A stretch of 64,000 nucleotides of DNA from [Flexibacter] sp. ATCC 35103. GTDB taxonomy: Bacteria > Bacteroidota > Bacteroidia > Flavobacteriales > Flavobacteriaceae. This document shows, one piece after another, positions 18,248 to 26,124 of this stretch (position 1 is its first letter; each line of letters begins with the position of its first letter). The notes under the pieces were generated by a model. That model saw nothing but the letters and a program-made list of their open reading frames with translations. It was not told the DNA's origin and searched no databases. Both the position numbers and the translations under genes were made by a program. The stretch spans positions 124,001-188,000 of the forward strand of contig NZ_MTQF01000007.1 of assembly GCF_001975985.1 (NCBI RefSeq), read 5' to 3'.

Positions 18248-19063
18248 ATGAAATTAAATAGAATTTATTTGGCAGACTTAATTTTTGATAAATTAACTGT
18301 TTCTAAAGAAAAATTAAGAGAAGAGTTTAATCAAACAGGAAGGATTAATTCATGTTTTATAGATGATCTTTTACCTGAAGAGGTAGCTAAAGAAATATAT
18401 GAAGCATATCCTTCTCCTGAAGAAATGGCATTGCATAAATCTTTAAGAGAAAATAAACGAATTGCGGCACAGATGGATTTGTATAATCCATTATTAGAAG
18501 AAGCTGTTTTTGCGTTTCAAGATGATAGAATTGTAAAACTAGTTGAAGAAATTACAGGCTTAAAAGAAATGATACCTGATGAGAAACTATATGCAGGAGG
18601 AATTAGTTTAATGGCTACTGGTAATTTCCTAAATCCACATCTAGACAATTCACATGATAATGACAGAGAAAATTATCGTGTGTTAAATCTATTATATTAC
18701 GTAACACCAGATTGGGATATCAATAATGGAGGGAATTTAGAACTGTGGGATAACGGAATGGGAAAACCGCAAAGAGTTATTCATTCTAAATTTAATCGTT
18801 TGGTTTTAATGGTAACCAATAAAACTTCTATTCATTCTGTAAGTAAAGTCACAGCACAAGGGAAAAGATGTTGTGTTTCGAATTATTATTTTTCAAAAAA
18901 ACCGGCAGAAGCATCTGAATATTTTCATGTAACATCATTTTACGGTAGACCTGATGAACAAGTTAAAAATGTTTTTTTGAGGGCAGATGCATTTTTAAGA
19001 CAAATGGTTAGAAAGTTCACAGGAAAAAGAATTGTCGAAACTAAGCATATTTATAAAAAATAA
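18248..19063 (+). CDS. 2-oxoglutarate/Fe(II)-dependent oxygenase
   Basis: A 271-residue protein with the double-stranded beta-helix iron site of 2OG oxygenases: H131-x-D133 (NPHLDNSHD), a distal H196 (TSIHSVSKV) and R207 for 2-oxoglutarate (GKRCCVSNYYFS). The prolyl-4-hydroxylase-like layout (FIDDLLPEEVAKEI at the N-terminus, NLLYYVTPDWDINNGGNLEL before the distal histidine) agrees. All metal ligands are intact. It would hydroxylate or oxidise a substrate; since every neighbour is a glycan gene, a sugar, lipid-linked sugar or acyl group is plausible, but this is inference. Confidence 0.85.
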   Translation: MKLNRIYLADLIFDKLTVSKEKLREEFNQTGRINSCFIDDLLPEEVAKEIYEAYPSPEEMALHKSLRENKRIAAQMDLYNPLLEEAVFAFQDDRIVKLVEEITGLKEMIPDEKLYAGGISLMATGNFLNPHLDNSHDNDRENYRVLNLLYYVTPDWDINNGGNLELWDNGMGKPQRVIHSKFNRLVLMVTNKTSIHSVSKVTAQGKRCCVSNYYFSKKPAEASEYFHVTSFYGRPDEQVKNVFLRADAFLRQMVRKFTGKRIVETKHIYKK

Positions 19064-19069
19064 CTTTAA

Positions 19070-19897
19070 ATGTTATCATTAAACAATGCTACGGCTTCTA
19101 TTGTATTATATCAAACTGATAAAAGTGAATTGTCAAGAGTAATAGATAGTATCTTTAAAACAAAAGAAAATTTAAAACTTTATTTAATTGATAACTCACC
19201 AACAAATGATCTGAAAACTTTTTCAGATTATAATTCACAAATAATATACATACACAATCCTTCGAATCCAGGTTTTGGTGCAGCTCATAATATTGCAATA
19301 GAAAAAGCTTTAGAATCAGGAGTCAAATACCATTTTATAGTTAATCCGGATATTTATTTTGATCAGGATGTGATCTCTTCAATGATTAACTTTATGGAAG
19401 AAGATTTGTCTATTGGAATGATGATGCCACAAATATTAAATCTAGATGGAACTGTTCAAAATTTACCAAAATTGTTACCAAGTCCATTTAGTATATTGTG
19501 GAGGAAATTTAAAAAACCAGCAAAGGCATATGAAAAATTTATAAATCAATATGAGTTAAGGCAAGTTGCAAAAGAAATGATTTATGATGCTCCTGTACTT
19601 TCAGGATGTTTTACATTGTTAAATTTAGAGGCTATTAAAAAAGTTGGAATGTATGACGATAAATTTTTTATGTATTTTGAAGATTGGGATTTATCCAGAA
19701 GAATGCATCAACATTATAAAACAATATATTTTCCATTAGTTTCTGTTTATCATGGTTATGATTCCGGGGCCAATAAAAATGGTAGATTGTTCAGGATTTT
19801 TTTAAATTCAGCAATAACTTATTTTAATAAATGGGGTTGGTTTTTAGATAACGAAAGAAAGAATATTAATAAGAAGGCACTGTCTCAATTTAGATAA
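19070..19897 (+). CDS. Glycosyltransferase family 2, WbbL/rhamnosyltransferase-like
   Basis: A 275-residue GT2 enzyme of the WbbL type: the IVLYQTD start, LIDNSPTND at 39-47, the NPGFGAAHN motif (66-74), NPDI as DxD (92-95), a loop containing SGCFTLLNLEA, and YFEDWDLSRR for the catalytic acid. WbbL-type enzymes often add L-rhamnose from dTDP-L-rhamnose; rmlC, rmlD and rmlA lie 5-7 kb downstream, which fits. The next gene starts immediately after its stop. Being next to the WbpV/WbpL-like genes, it may add the second sugar to the lipid carrier. Confidence 0.84.
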   Translation: MLSLNNATASIVLYQTDKSELSRVIDSIFKTKENLKLYLIDNSPTNDLKTFSDYNSQIIYIHNPSNPGFGAAHNIAIEKALESGVKYHFIVNPDIYFDQDVISSMINFMEEDLSIGMMMPQILNLDGTVQNLPKLLPSPFSILWRKFKKPAKAYEKFINQYELRQVAKEMIYDAPVLSGCFTLLNLEAIKKVGMYDDKFFMYFEDWDLSRRMHQHYKTIYFPLVSVYHGYDSGANKNGRLFRIFLNSAITYFNKWGWFLDNERKNINKKALSQFR

Positions 19898-20791
19898 ATG
19901 AAAATAAAGATTACAGGATCATCAGGATTTGTGGGTAAAAATCTTTCCGATTATTTGTCAGATCAATTGTATTCAATTGATAAAATTTCTTTGCGGAATT
20001 TAAATTGGAAAAATAATTTTACGGGTGATGCAATTATTCATCTTGCCGGTAAAGCTCACGATACAAAAAAAACTACTGATGTTTCAGAATACTTTAAAGT
20101 AAATACAGATTTAACAAAAGAATTGTTCAATGCGTTTTTAGAAAGTGATATTAAAGATTTTATTTATTTCAGCAGTGTGAAAGCAGCTGCTGATGATGTT
20201 TTTGATGTTTTGTCTGAGGATGTTAAAGCTAATCCTAAAACTCCATATGGTGAATCTAAACTTAAAGCTGAAGAATATATTTTATCTAAAGAATTACCTA
20301 AAGGGAAAAGATTTTTTATAATAAGGCCCTGTATGATTCATGGTCCAGGAAATAAAGGAAACTTAAATTTACTTTATAATGTAGTAAAAAAAAGGATTCC
20401 TTATCCTTTAGCAGCTTTTGAAAATCAAAGATCATTTTTAGGAATCGATAACCTCAATTTTATGGTTAAAGAAATTCTTGAAAATAAAACTATACCTTCT
20501 GGGATTTATAATTTTTCTGATGATGAGTTTTTGTCTACAAACAAATTAGTTCAAATAATATCTTTAGTTTTAAATAAGAAAAATTTGTCGATTGCAATTC
20601 CAAAAATACTAATAAATGTAATTGGTAGAGGGGGGGATTTATTAAAATTCCCTCTTAATTCAGAGACTATTCAAAAGTTAACAGAAAATTACAAAGTCTC
20701 AAATCATAAAATAAAATCAGCCATTGGTATTGAAAAACTTCCCTATACTGCTGAGCAAGGACTTGTTAAAACAATTAAAAGTTTTCAATAG
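19898..20791 (+). CDS. SDR sugar-nucleotide reductase/epimerase (WbpV-like)
   Basis: A 297-residue SDR with GSSGFVGKN at 7-15, IIHLAGKAHD, FSSVKAAAD in the serine position, YGESK as the catalytic Tyr-Lys, and RPCMIHGPGNKGNL. These segments match WbpV/WbmF-type enzymes that reduce UDP-4-keto-6-deoxy-GlcNAc to UDP-QuiNAc or UDP-FucNAc. The context supports it: a WbpL-like transferase lies at 22124 and a WbpM-like dehydratase at 27094. A run of seven guanines (20630-20636) in the coding sequence is unusual for this AT-rich DNA. Confidence 0.8.
   Translation: MKIKITGSSGFVGKNLSDYLSDQLYSIDKISLRNLNWKNNFTGDAIIHLAGKAHDTKKTTDVSEYFKVNTDLTKELFNAFLESDIKDFIYFSSVKAAADDVFDVLSEDVKANPKTPYGESKLKAEEYILSKELPKGKRFFIIRPCMIHGPGNKGNLNLLYNVVKKRIPYPLAAFENQRSFLGIDNLNFMVKEILENKTIPSGIYNFSDDEFLSTNKLVQIISLVLNKKNLSIAIPKILINVIGRGGDLLKFPLNSETIQKLTENYKVSNHKIKSAIGIEKLPYTAEQGLVKTIKSFQ
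20630..20636 (+). repeat. G7 homopolymer inside the WbpV-like gene
   Basis: Seven consecutive G residues encode the Gly-Gly of IGRGGDLL. Long G tracts are rare in the surrounding AT-rich sequence and are possible slippage sites; as read here the frame is intact. Confidence 0.5.
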
Positions 20792-20941
20792 CAGTGTCAT
20801 TTGGCAGTTTTTGACAATTAAACTGTTATAAATTAAATTTCTTTTTCTTAAAAGATTAAAATGTAATGAAGAAAATATCGCTACTAGAATAAAACTAATT
20901 ATACAGTATGACATGAGAAATAAATAAAATAAATAGTAAAT

Positions 20942-22003
20942 ATGATTTTTTACGCTTTACTATTATTAATAATGTTATCCCTGTTTTTTATAAGCTATAA
21001 ATATCCACGTTTGGATAAAGCTTGTAGCTTAGCGATTTTAGCGATTTTAGTTTTAGTTGGAGGATTAAGGGACAGAATAGGGTGGGATTATAATAGTTAT
21101 ACTAATTGGTACCTTAAGGGAACCAGAGATGACAGTGTTGAATTTGGTTTTTTGTTTATTATGAAAATCTTTCGGTATTTACATCTCGATTATAAGCTTC
21201 TCTTTTTTACTTTTTCATTTTTTACCTATTTGTTTGCCTATCTGGCAATCAAAAAATATACTAAAAAAAGGAGTCTTCCTTTGCTGCTTTATTTTCTGAT
21301 TCCAGTTTTATTCTTGTATTCTTTTACATATATAAGGCAATACTTGTCTGTTACATTAGCATTTTATGCTTTCACTTTTTTAGTAGATAAAAAATACATT
21401 ACATATGTTTTTTTGATGATAATGGGGATTTCTTTGCATTATAGTTGTTTGATACCTTTTATTATTTTTTTTCTAATTTATAGGTATGAAGATTCGATAA
21501 AAAACTATCATTTATATATTCTGATAGTGATTTCATTCATTATATCACAAATAGGAGTGATTTATTGGTTGAGTTTGTTACTTCAAGACTCTCATTATTT
21601 GTATTATGTTTCAAGTGAAGCGATTCCAGTTCCTTTGCTGAAGTTATTAATAATGAATGTAATGGGGTTTTTAGTAATTAAATATTTTGATAAAGAAGGT
21701 TTTCAAAATGATTATCAAAGATATTTATTGTTGTTTTATGTTTGCTCTATCTTTTTTTTAAATATATTTTCAGAATCCAGAGAATTAACACGAGTCTATA
21801 TCTATTTCAGAATATTTGAAATAATTTTAGTGGCTGATATTATTCGTTATAGCATACGTAACAGGAAATTTCTACTCATAGGTTTTATATTATGCTTTTA
21901 CATATTACCTTATTTTAGAGCTATAAAAATTGATAGTGAAAGTACTTTAAAAGATGAATTTAAATTTATTCCTTATAAGTCCTTATTATTTAAAATCTCA
22001 TAA
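20942..22003 (+). CDS. wzy: EpsG-family polysaccharide polymerase (Wzy candidate 2)
   Basis: A 353-residue polytopic membrane protein with EpsG marks: GLRDRIGWDYNSY (41-53), DSVEFGFLFIMK (64-75) and YIRQYLSVTLAF in a central loop/helix, then about six further membrane segments. This would be a second Wzy-type polymerase in the locus. It is preceded by a 150-base AT-rich gap and followed by a 120-base one, neither with a feature I can support. Its N-terminus contains a 9-base direct repeat (21032-21049) coding for AILAIL. Confidence 0.8.
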   Translation: MIFYALLLLIMLSLFFISYKYPRLDKACSLAILAILVLVGGLRDRIGWDYNSYTNWYLKGTRDDSVEFGFLFIMKIFRYLHLDYKLLFFTFSFFTYLFAYLAIKKYTKKRSLPLLLYFLIPVLFLYSFTYIRQYLSVTLAFYAFTFLVDKKYITYVFLMIMGISLHYSCLIPFIIFFLIYRYEDSIKNYHLYILIVISFIISQIGVIYWLSLLLQDSHYLYYVSSEAIPVPLLKLLIMNVMGFLVIKYFDKEGFQNDYQRYLLLFYVCSIFFLNIFSESRELTRVYIYFRIFEIILVADIIRYSIRNRKFLLIGFILCFYILPYFRAIKIDSESTLKDEFKFIPYKSLLFKIS

Positions 22004-22123
22004 TAATGTTTTAGGCGTTAAAATTTTTTTACTTACTGATAGAAAAATTATAAAAGTGATAGACGAATTAAAGAAGTAAAAAGATAATAATTTTAAATAT
22101 TAATAAAAGTTTTATAAATAACA

Positions 22124-23089
22124 ATGCAATACACAATACTGGGAATTCTTTTAATGATTTTGATGTTACTTTATTTTAGAGTTGCCAATCATTTTAATAT
22201 CATTGACAAACCAAACGAAAGAAGCTCTCATACTGAAATTACGTTAAGAGGTGGCGGAATTATTTTTTGGTTTTCTGCCTTAATATATTTCATACAACAT
22301 GTTGAAAGTAATTACTTTTTCTTTACCGGAATTACATTAGTAAGTTTAGTCAGTTTCTGGGATGATATTCAAAGTTTATCCAATAAAATTAGAATCTCAG
22401 TTCATTTTTTAGCTATTACATTAATTTTCTACGATCTGGAAATTTTTGATTTAATGCCTGTATACGCAATTATCATTACTTACATTCTGGCTATAGGATT
22501 AATTAACGCTTATAACTTTATGGATGGTATCAACGGAATAACCGGTTTATACACTCTTGCAGTTATGGGCTCATTATTATACGTTAATAAAAATATTCAG
22601 TTTTTTATTGATGCTGTTTTTATAAAGTATGCAATGATTGCCAGTTTGGTTTTTCTGTTTTTTAATTATAGAAAAAAAGCAAAATGCTTTGCTGGTGATA
22701 TTGGTAGTATTGCAATTGCGTTTTGGGTTATTTATTTAATTTTGAAACTTATTCTGGTAACGAATTCAGTTATATGGCTTTTGTTTTTGGCTGTTTATGG
22801 AGTAGATGCTATTTGCACGATAATCCACCGCTTGTACTTAAGACAGAATATTTTTCAGGCACATCGTTTGCATTTATATCAGGTTTTAAGTAACGAATGT
22901 AAAATTCAACATAGATTAGTGTCATTATATTATGCTATTACACAAATACTGGTTTCTGTCTTAGTAGTTGTTCTATATCAAAAAGTGCAGGATTTATTAT
23001 TATTTATTATTATAATTGTCCCTTTGCTTTTAATCTATACTTTGAAATTTTATTTATTAAAAAATAAGAATTTAAAACCAAATAAATGA
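22124..23089 (+). CDS. Undecaprenyl-phosphate glycosyl-1-phosphate transferase (WbpL/WecA family)
   Basis: A 321-residue membrane enzyme of the MraY/WecA superfamily that transfers a HexNAc-1-phosphate to undecaprenyl phosphate to start repeat-unit synthesis. Motifs: DKPNERSSH (28-36), the FWDD aspartate pair (D80-D81), NFMDGINGITG (131-141), FAGDIGS (189-195) and AHRLHLYQ (246-253), the last typical of GT4-like WbpL. With the WbpV-like SDR and WbpM-like dehydratase nearby, the donor is likely UDP-QuiNAc or UDP-FucNAc. A second initiator of another family lies at 63083. Confidence 0.92.
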   Translation: MQYTILGILLMILMLLYFRVANHFNIIDKPNERSSHTEITLRGGGIIFWFSALIYFIQHVESNYFFFTGITLVSLVSFWDDIQSLSNKIRISVHFLAITLIFYDLEIFDLMPVYAIIITYILAIGLINAYNFMDGINGITGLYTLAVMGSLLYVNKNIQFFIDAVFIKYAMIASLVFLFFNYRKKAKCFAGDIGSIAIAFWVIYLILKLILVTNSVIWLLFLAVYGVDAICTIIHRLYLRQNIFQAHRLHLYQVLSNECKIQHRLVSLYYAITQILVSVLVVVLYQKVQDLLLFIIIIVPLLLIYTLKFYLLKNKNLKPNK

Positions 23090-23511
23090 TTCCTGAAATA
23101 ATTCAAGGTGGAAATTTTTCAGATCATCGCGGAACTATTTCGTTTGTAAATGATTTTAGTTTTAAGGATATTGAAAGATTCTACATCATTAGTAATTCTG
23201 ATGAAAATCCAATTCGTGCATGGCAAGGGCATAAATTAGATGCCAAAAATTTTTATTGTTTAAATGGATCTTTTAAAATTCATTTTGTTAAAATAGATAA
23301 TTGGGAAAATCCATCAAAAGATTTAATTGTTGAAACTATAATTGTTTCTGCCAGCGATAGTAAAATAGTTCATATACCTTCAGGTTATGCGAATGCTATA
23401 GAATCTTTAGAAAAAGATTCGAAACTAATTTCATTTTCTACTTTACCATTATCAAATGTTAGTGATGACGATGTTCGCTTTGTGGCAGATTATTGGAAAA
23501 TAAATGGATAA
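23086..23511 (+). CDS. Cupin-fold sugar epimerase/isomerase (WxcM/FdtA-like)
   Basis: A 141-residue single cupin. It begins with an RmlC-like GGNFSDHRGTISFVNDF and has FYIISNSDENPIRAWQGH, YCLNGSFKIHF and HIPSGYANAIES, a pattern of WxcM-like/FdtA-like keto-isomerases and RmlC relatives. It starts inside the stop of the WbpL-like gene (ATGA) and overlaps the aminotransferase gene by eight bases. That coupling suggests it acts on the sugar nucleotide used by the aminotransferase, for instance as a 3,4-ketoisomerase or epimerase. Confidence 0.75.
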   Translation: MIPEIIQGGNFSDHRGTISFVNDFSFKDIERFYIISNSDENPIRAWQGHKLDAKNFYCLNGSFKIHFVKIDNWENPSKDLIVETIIVSASDSKIVHIPSGYANAIESLEKDSKLISFSTLPLSNVSDDDVRFVADYWKING

Positions 23512-24643
23512 AAACAAAATCTATTTATCTCTTTCTCAACAAAGTGGTTTCGAAAAAGAATATATTCAGAAAGCTTTAGAAACAAATTGGATAACTTCTG
23601 GTGGACCATATGTTGATGAATTTGAGGAAATTTTAGAGAACTATCTTAAAGATGGATCATTTACAACTGCTTTAAATTCGGGAACCTCAGCAATTCATTT
23701 GGCTTTAATTTTATTAGGGGTAAAATCAGGAGATGAGGTTATTTGCCAAAGCTTGACTTTTTCAGCTTCGGCTAATCCTATTTTATATCAAAATGCTATT
23801 CCCGTTTTTATTGATAGCGAATTGGAAACATGGAATATTTGTCCGGAAAGCCTTGAAATAGCGATTAAAGACAGAATTAAAAAAGGAAAAAAGCCTAAAG
23901 CAATTATTACAGTACATTTGTATGGTAGCCCTTATAAAATTGATGAAATACATGCTATTGCTGATAGATATGGGATTCCAATTATAGAGGACAGTGCAGA
24001 AGCTCTTGGGAGTTCATATAAAGGTAAAAAATGTGGTACTTTTGGCTCATTTGGAATTCTTTCATTCAATGGAAATAAAATAATTACCACTTCTAGTGGA
24101 GGTGCATTGATTTCGAGTTCTATTGATTTCAAAGAAAAAGCAATTTTTTATGCTAATCAGTCTAAAGATGACGCTGCTCATTATCAGCATAGTGATATTG
24201 GTTATAATTATAGAATGAGTAATATCTGCGCCGGAATAGGTCTCGGTCAGATTAAAATTTTAGATAAAAATGTAATTGCTCGAAGAGAAAATCATTCTTT
24301 TTACAAAGAAATATTTAAAGAATTAGAAAGCGTAAAGCTTTTCGAAGTTTTAAATGAAGATTATTATTCTAATTATTGGTTAAGCACTATTTTAATTGAA
24401 CCAAATAAAGAAAAAGGTATAGACGCAGAAAATTTAAGAATAGCATTTGAAAATCAAAATATTGAAACACGTCCACTATGGAAACCAATGCACCTGCAAC
24501 CAATCTTTGAAAAATATCCTTATTATGGAAATAAAATCGCTGAAGATTTATTTGAAAAAGGATTATGTTTGCCATCAGGTTCAAGCCTAACAATTGAAGA
24601 TAAAAATAGAATTAAAGAGGTAATAGAATCCTTTTTTAATTAA
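23504..24643 (+). CDS. DegT/DnrJ/EryC1/StrS-family sugar aminotransferase (PglE/LegC-like)
   Basis: A 379-residue PLP-dependent sugar aminotransferase with the catalytic lysine intact (FNGNKIITTSSGG, K192), PLP-contacting D163 in IEDSAEALGS, and the N-terminal NSGTSAIHLAL motif. The NGNK-IITTS signature is shared with PglE/LegC-type enzymes acting on UDP-4-keto-6-deoxy-GlcNAc, which the WbpM/PglF-like protein at 27094 could supply. FdtB/QdtB-type activity is an alternative given the coupled cupin gene. It is distinct from RfbH and the ColD-like protein, which have His instead of Lys. Confidence 0.88.
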   Translation: MDKNKIYLSLSQQSGFEKEYIQKALETNWITSGGPYVDEFEEILENYLKDGSFTTALNSGTSAIHLALILLGVKSGDEVICQSLTFSASANPILYQNAIPVFIDSELETWNICPESLEIAIKDRIKKGKKPKAIITVHLYGSPYKIDEIHAIADRYGIPIIEDSAEALGSSYKGKKCGTFGSFGILSFNGNKIITTSSGGALISSSIDFKEKAIFYANQSKDDAAHYQHSDIGYNYRMSNICAGIGLGQIKILDKNVIARRENHSFYKEIFKELESVKLFEVLNEDYYSNYWLSTILIEPNKEKGIDAENLRIAFENQNIETRPLWKPMHLQPIFEKYPYYGNKIAEDLFEKGLCLPSGSSLTIEDKNRIKEVIESFFN

Positions 24644-24673
24644 AATAAAAATAAAGAAGAATTATATTTTAAT

Positions 24674-25222
24674 ATGAAAATCGAAGAAACATTTATAAAA
24701 GATTTAGTAGTTGTAGAACCAACCGTTTTTGGGGATGAAAGAGGCTATTTTTTTGAATCATACAGTAAAACTAAATTCGAAGATTTAGGAATTGATATAA
24801 ATTTCGTCCAGGACAATCAATCGTTTTCTAAAAAAGGAACTTTAAGAGGTTTGCATTACCAAAATCCACCTTTTGCACAAACAAAATTAGTTCGTGTTTT
24901 AGAGGGCGAAATTATTGATGTTGCTGTAGATTTAAGAAAAGATTCTCCTACTTACGGAAAATCTTTTAGTGTTTTATTGTCAGCCGAAAATAAAAAGCAA
25001 TTGTTAGTTCCACAAGGTTTTGCTCATGGATTTTCAGTTATTAGTGAAACTGCATCAGTAATGTATAAATGTGATCAGTTTTATAATAAAGCTTCTGAAG
25101 GAGGAATTAAGTTTGATGATCCTTCACTAAATATTGATTGGGGAATGAATTTAGAAGAGGCAATTGTCTCTGAGAAAGACCAGATTCTTCCTTTTATTGA
25201 CAATTGTAATAGTTTATTTTAA
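24674..25222 (+). CDS. rfbC: dTDP-4-dehydrorhamnose 3,5-epimerase
   Basis: A 182-residue RmlC with the full family motif set: FGDERGYFFESYS, VQDNQSFSKKGTLRGLHYQ, VDLRKDSPTYGK, PQGFAHGFSV and the C-terminal DQILPF. It epimerises dTDP-4-keto-6-deoxyglucose on the way to dTDP-L-rhamnose. The stop overlaps the ATG of rfbD (TAATG). RmlD and RmlA follow, but no RmlB is visible in the window. Confidence 0.95.
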   Translation: MKIEETFIKDLVVVEPTVFGDERGYFFESYSKTKFEDLGIDINFVQDNQSFSKKGTLRGLHYQNPPFAQTKLVRVLEGEIIDVAVDLRKDSPTYGKSFSVLLSAENKKQLLVPQGFAHGFSVISETASVMYKCDQFYNKASEGGIKFDDPSLNIDWGMNLEEAIVSEKDQILPFIDNCNSLF

Positions 25223-26067
25223 TGGAAAGAATTCTTGTAACAGGAGCAAACGGACAGTTGGGATCTGAACTGGCTGTTCTGGCATCAAATTATCCGGAAT
25301 ATGAATGGATTTTTGCTGACAGAACTAAGATTACTTTAGATCATTTAGAAATTCTTCAAGGTCAATTAGAAAGTATTCAACCAAATATAATCTTTAATTG
25401 TGGAGCTTATACAGCAGTTGATAAAGCCGAAACAGAAAAAGAATTGGCTTTTGCAGTAAATCATCTGGCAGTAGAATTAATTGCAAAATATACGTTGAGC
25501 AATAATATTCGATTAATTCATATTTCTACAGATTATGTTTTTGACGGATCATCTTCAATCGCTTTAAATGAAGAGGAAGAAACAAATCCTATAAACGTTT
25601 ATGGGGCTAGTAAAAGAGCTGGTGAAATTGCTTGTTTAAAAGAAAACCTAAATTCAATTATTATACGAACTTCTTGGGTCTATAGTACATTTGGGAATAA
25701 TTTCGTGAAAACCATGCAACGCTTAATGCAAGAAAGAGAAAGTATTAACGTGGTTAATGATCAAATAGGTTCTCCTACATATGCAGCTGATTTAGCTCAG
25801 GCAATGATTGCTATTCTAAAATCGGCTGAATGGATTCCAGGTATCTACAATTATTCAAATGAGGGTGAAATAAGTTGGTACGAGTTTGCGTTGAGTATAA
25901 AAGAATTGGGAGGATATAATTGTAATGTTGGCGGGATACCTTCAGCATCATACCCAACTCCCGCAAAGCGTCCGGAATTTTCATTATTAGATAAGAAAAA
26001 AATAAAAACTTTTTATAATTTGGATATTCCCAATTATAAAGAGAGTTTGAAAAAAATGTTTAAATAA
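25222..26067 (+). CDS. rfbD: dTDP-4-dehydrorhamnose reductase
   Basis: A 281-residue RmlD: GANGQLGSEL near the N-terminus for NADPH, NCGAYTAVDKAE, STDYVFDG, NVYGASKRAGE with the catalytic Tyr-Lys, RTSWVYS, and the C-terminal RPEFSLLDKKK. It makes dTDP-L-rhamnose. It is coupled to rfbC by a one-base overlap and is followed after a 57-base gap by rfbA. That gap holds an 8-base inverted repeat. Confidence 0.95.
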   Translation: MERILVTGANGQLGSELAVLASNYPEYEWIFADRTKITLDHLEILQGQLESIQPNIIFNCGAYTAVDKAETEKELAFAVNHLAVELIAKYTLSNNIRLIHISTDYVFDGSSSIALNEEEETNPINVYGASKRAGEIACLKENLNSIIIRTSWVYSTFGNNFVKTMQRLMQERESINVVNDQIGSPTYAADLAQAMIAILKSAEWIPGIYNYSNEGEISWYEFALSIKELGGYNCNVGGIPSASYPTPAKRPEFSLLDKKKIKTFYNLDIPNYKESLKKMFK

Positions 26068-26078
26068 TAAAATATATT

Positions 26079-26110
26079 GATTTTAGTTTCGATAAGAACA
26101 ATCTAAAATC
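26079..26110. repeat. Inverted repeat in the rfbD-rfbA gap
   Basis: GATTTTAG at 26079-26086 is exactly complementary in reverse to CTAAAATC at 26103-26110, with 16 bases between. There is no T-run after it, so it is not a convincing intrinsic terminator; it could form a weak hairpin just before the rfbA start at 26125. Confidence 0.4.
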
Positions 26111-26124
26111 TTAAATGAAAATTT

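Noticed and set aside
21031..21050. Tandem 9-base repeat GCGATTTTA in the start of the second EpsG gene
   Set aside because: Only two copies, encodes a hydrophobic AILAIL in a membrane helix, and is expected by chance in such sequence.
22005..22079. A short open stretch after the second EpsG gene reads NVLGVKIFLL...KVIDELKK then stop
   Set aside because: It has no start codon, is under 30 codons and lies out of frame with the upstream gene. It could be the remnant of a gene end but I cannot support it.
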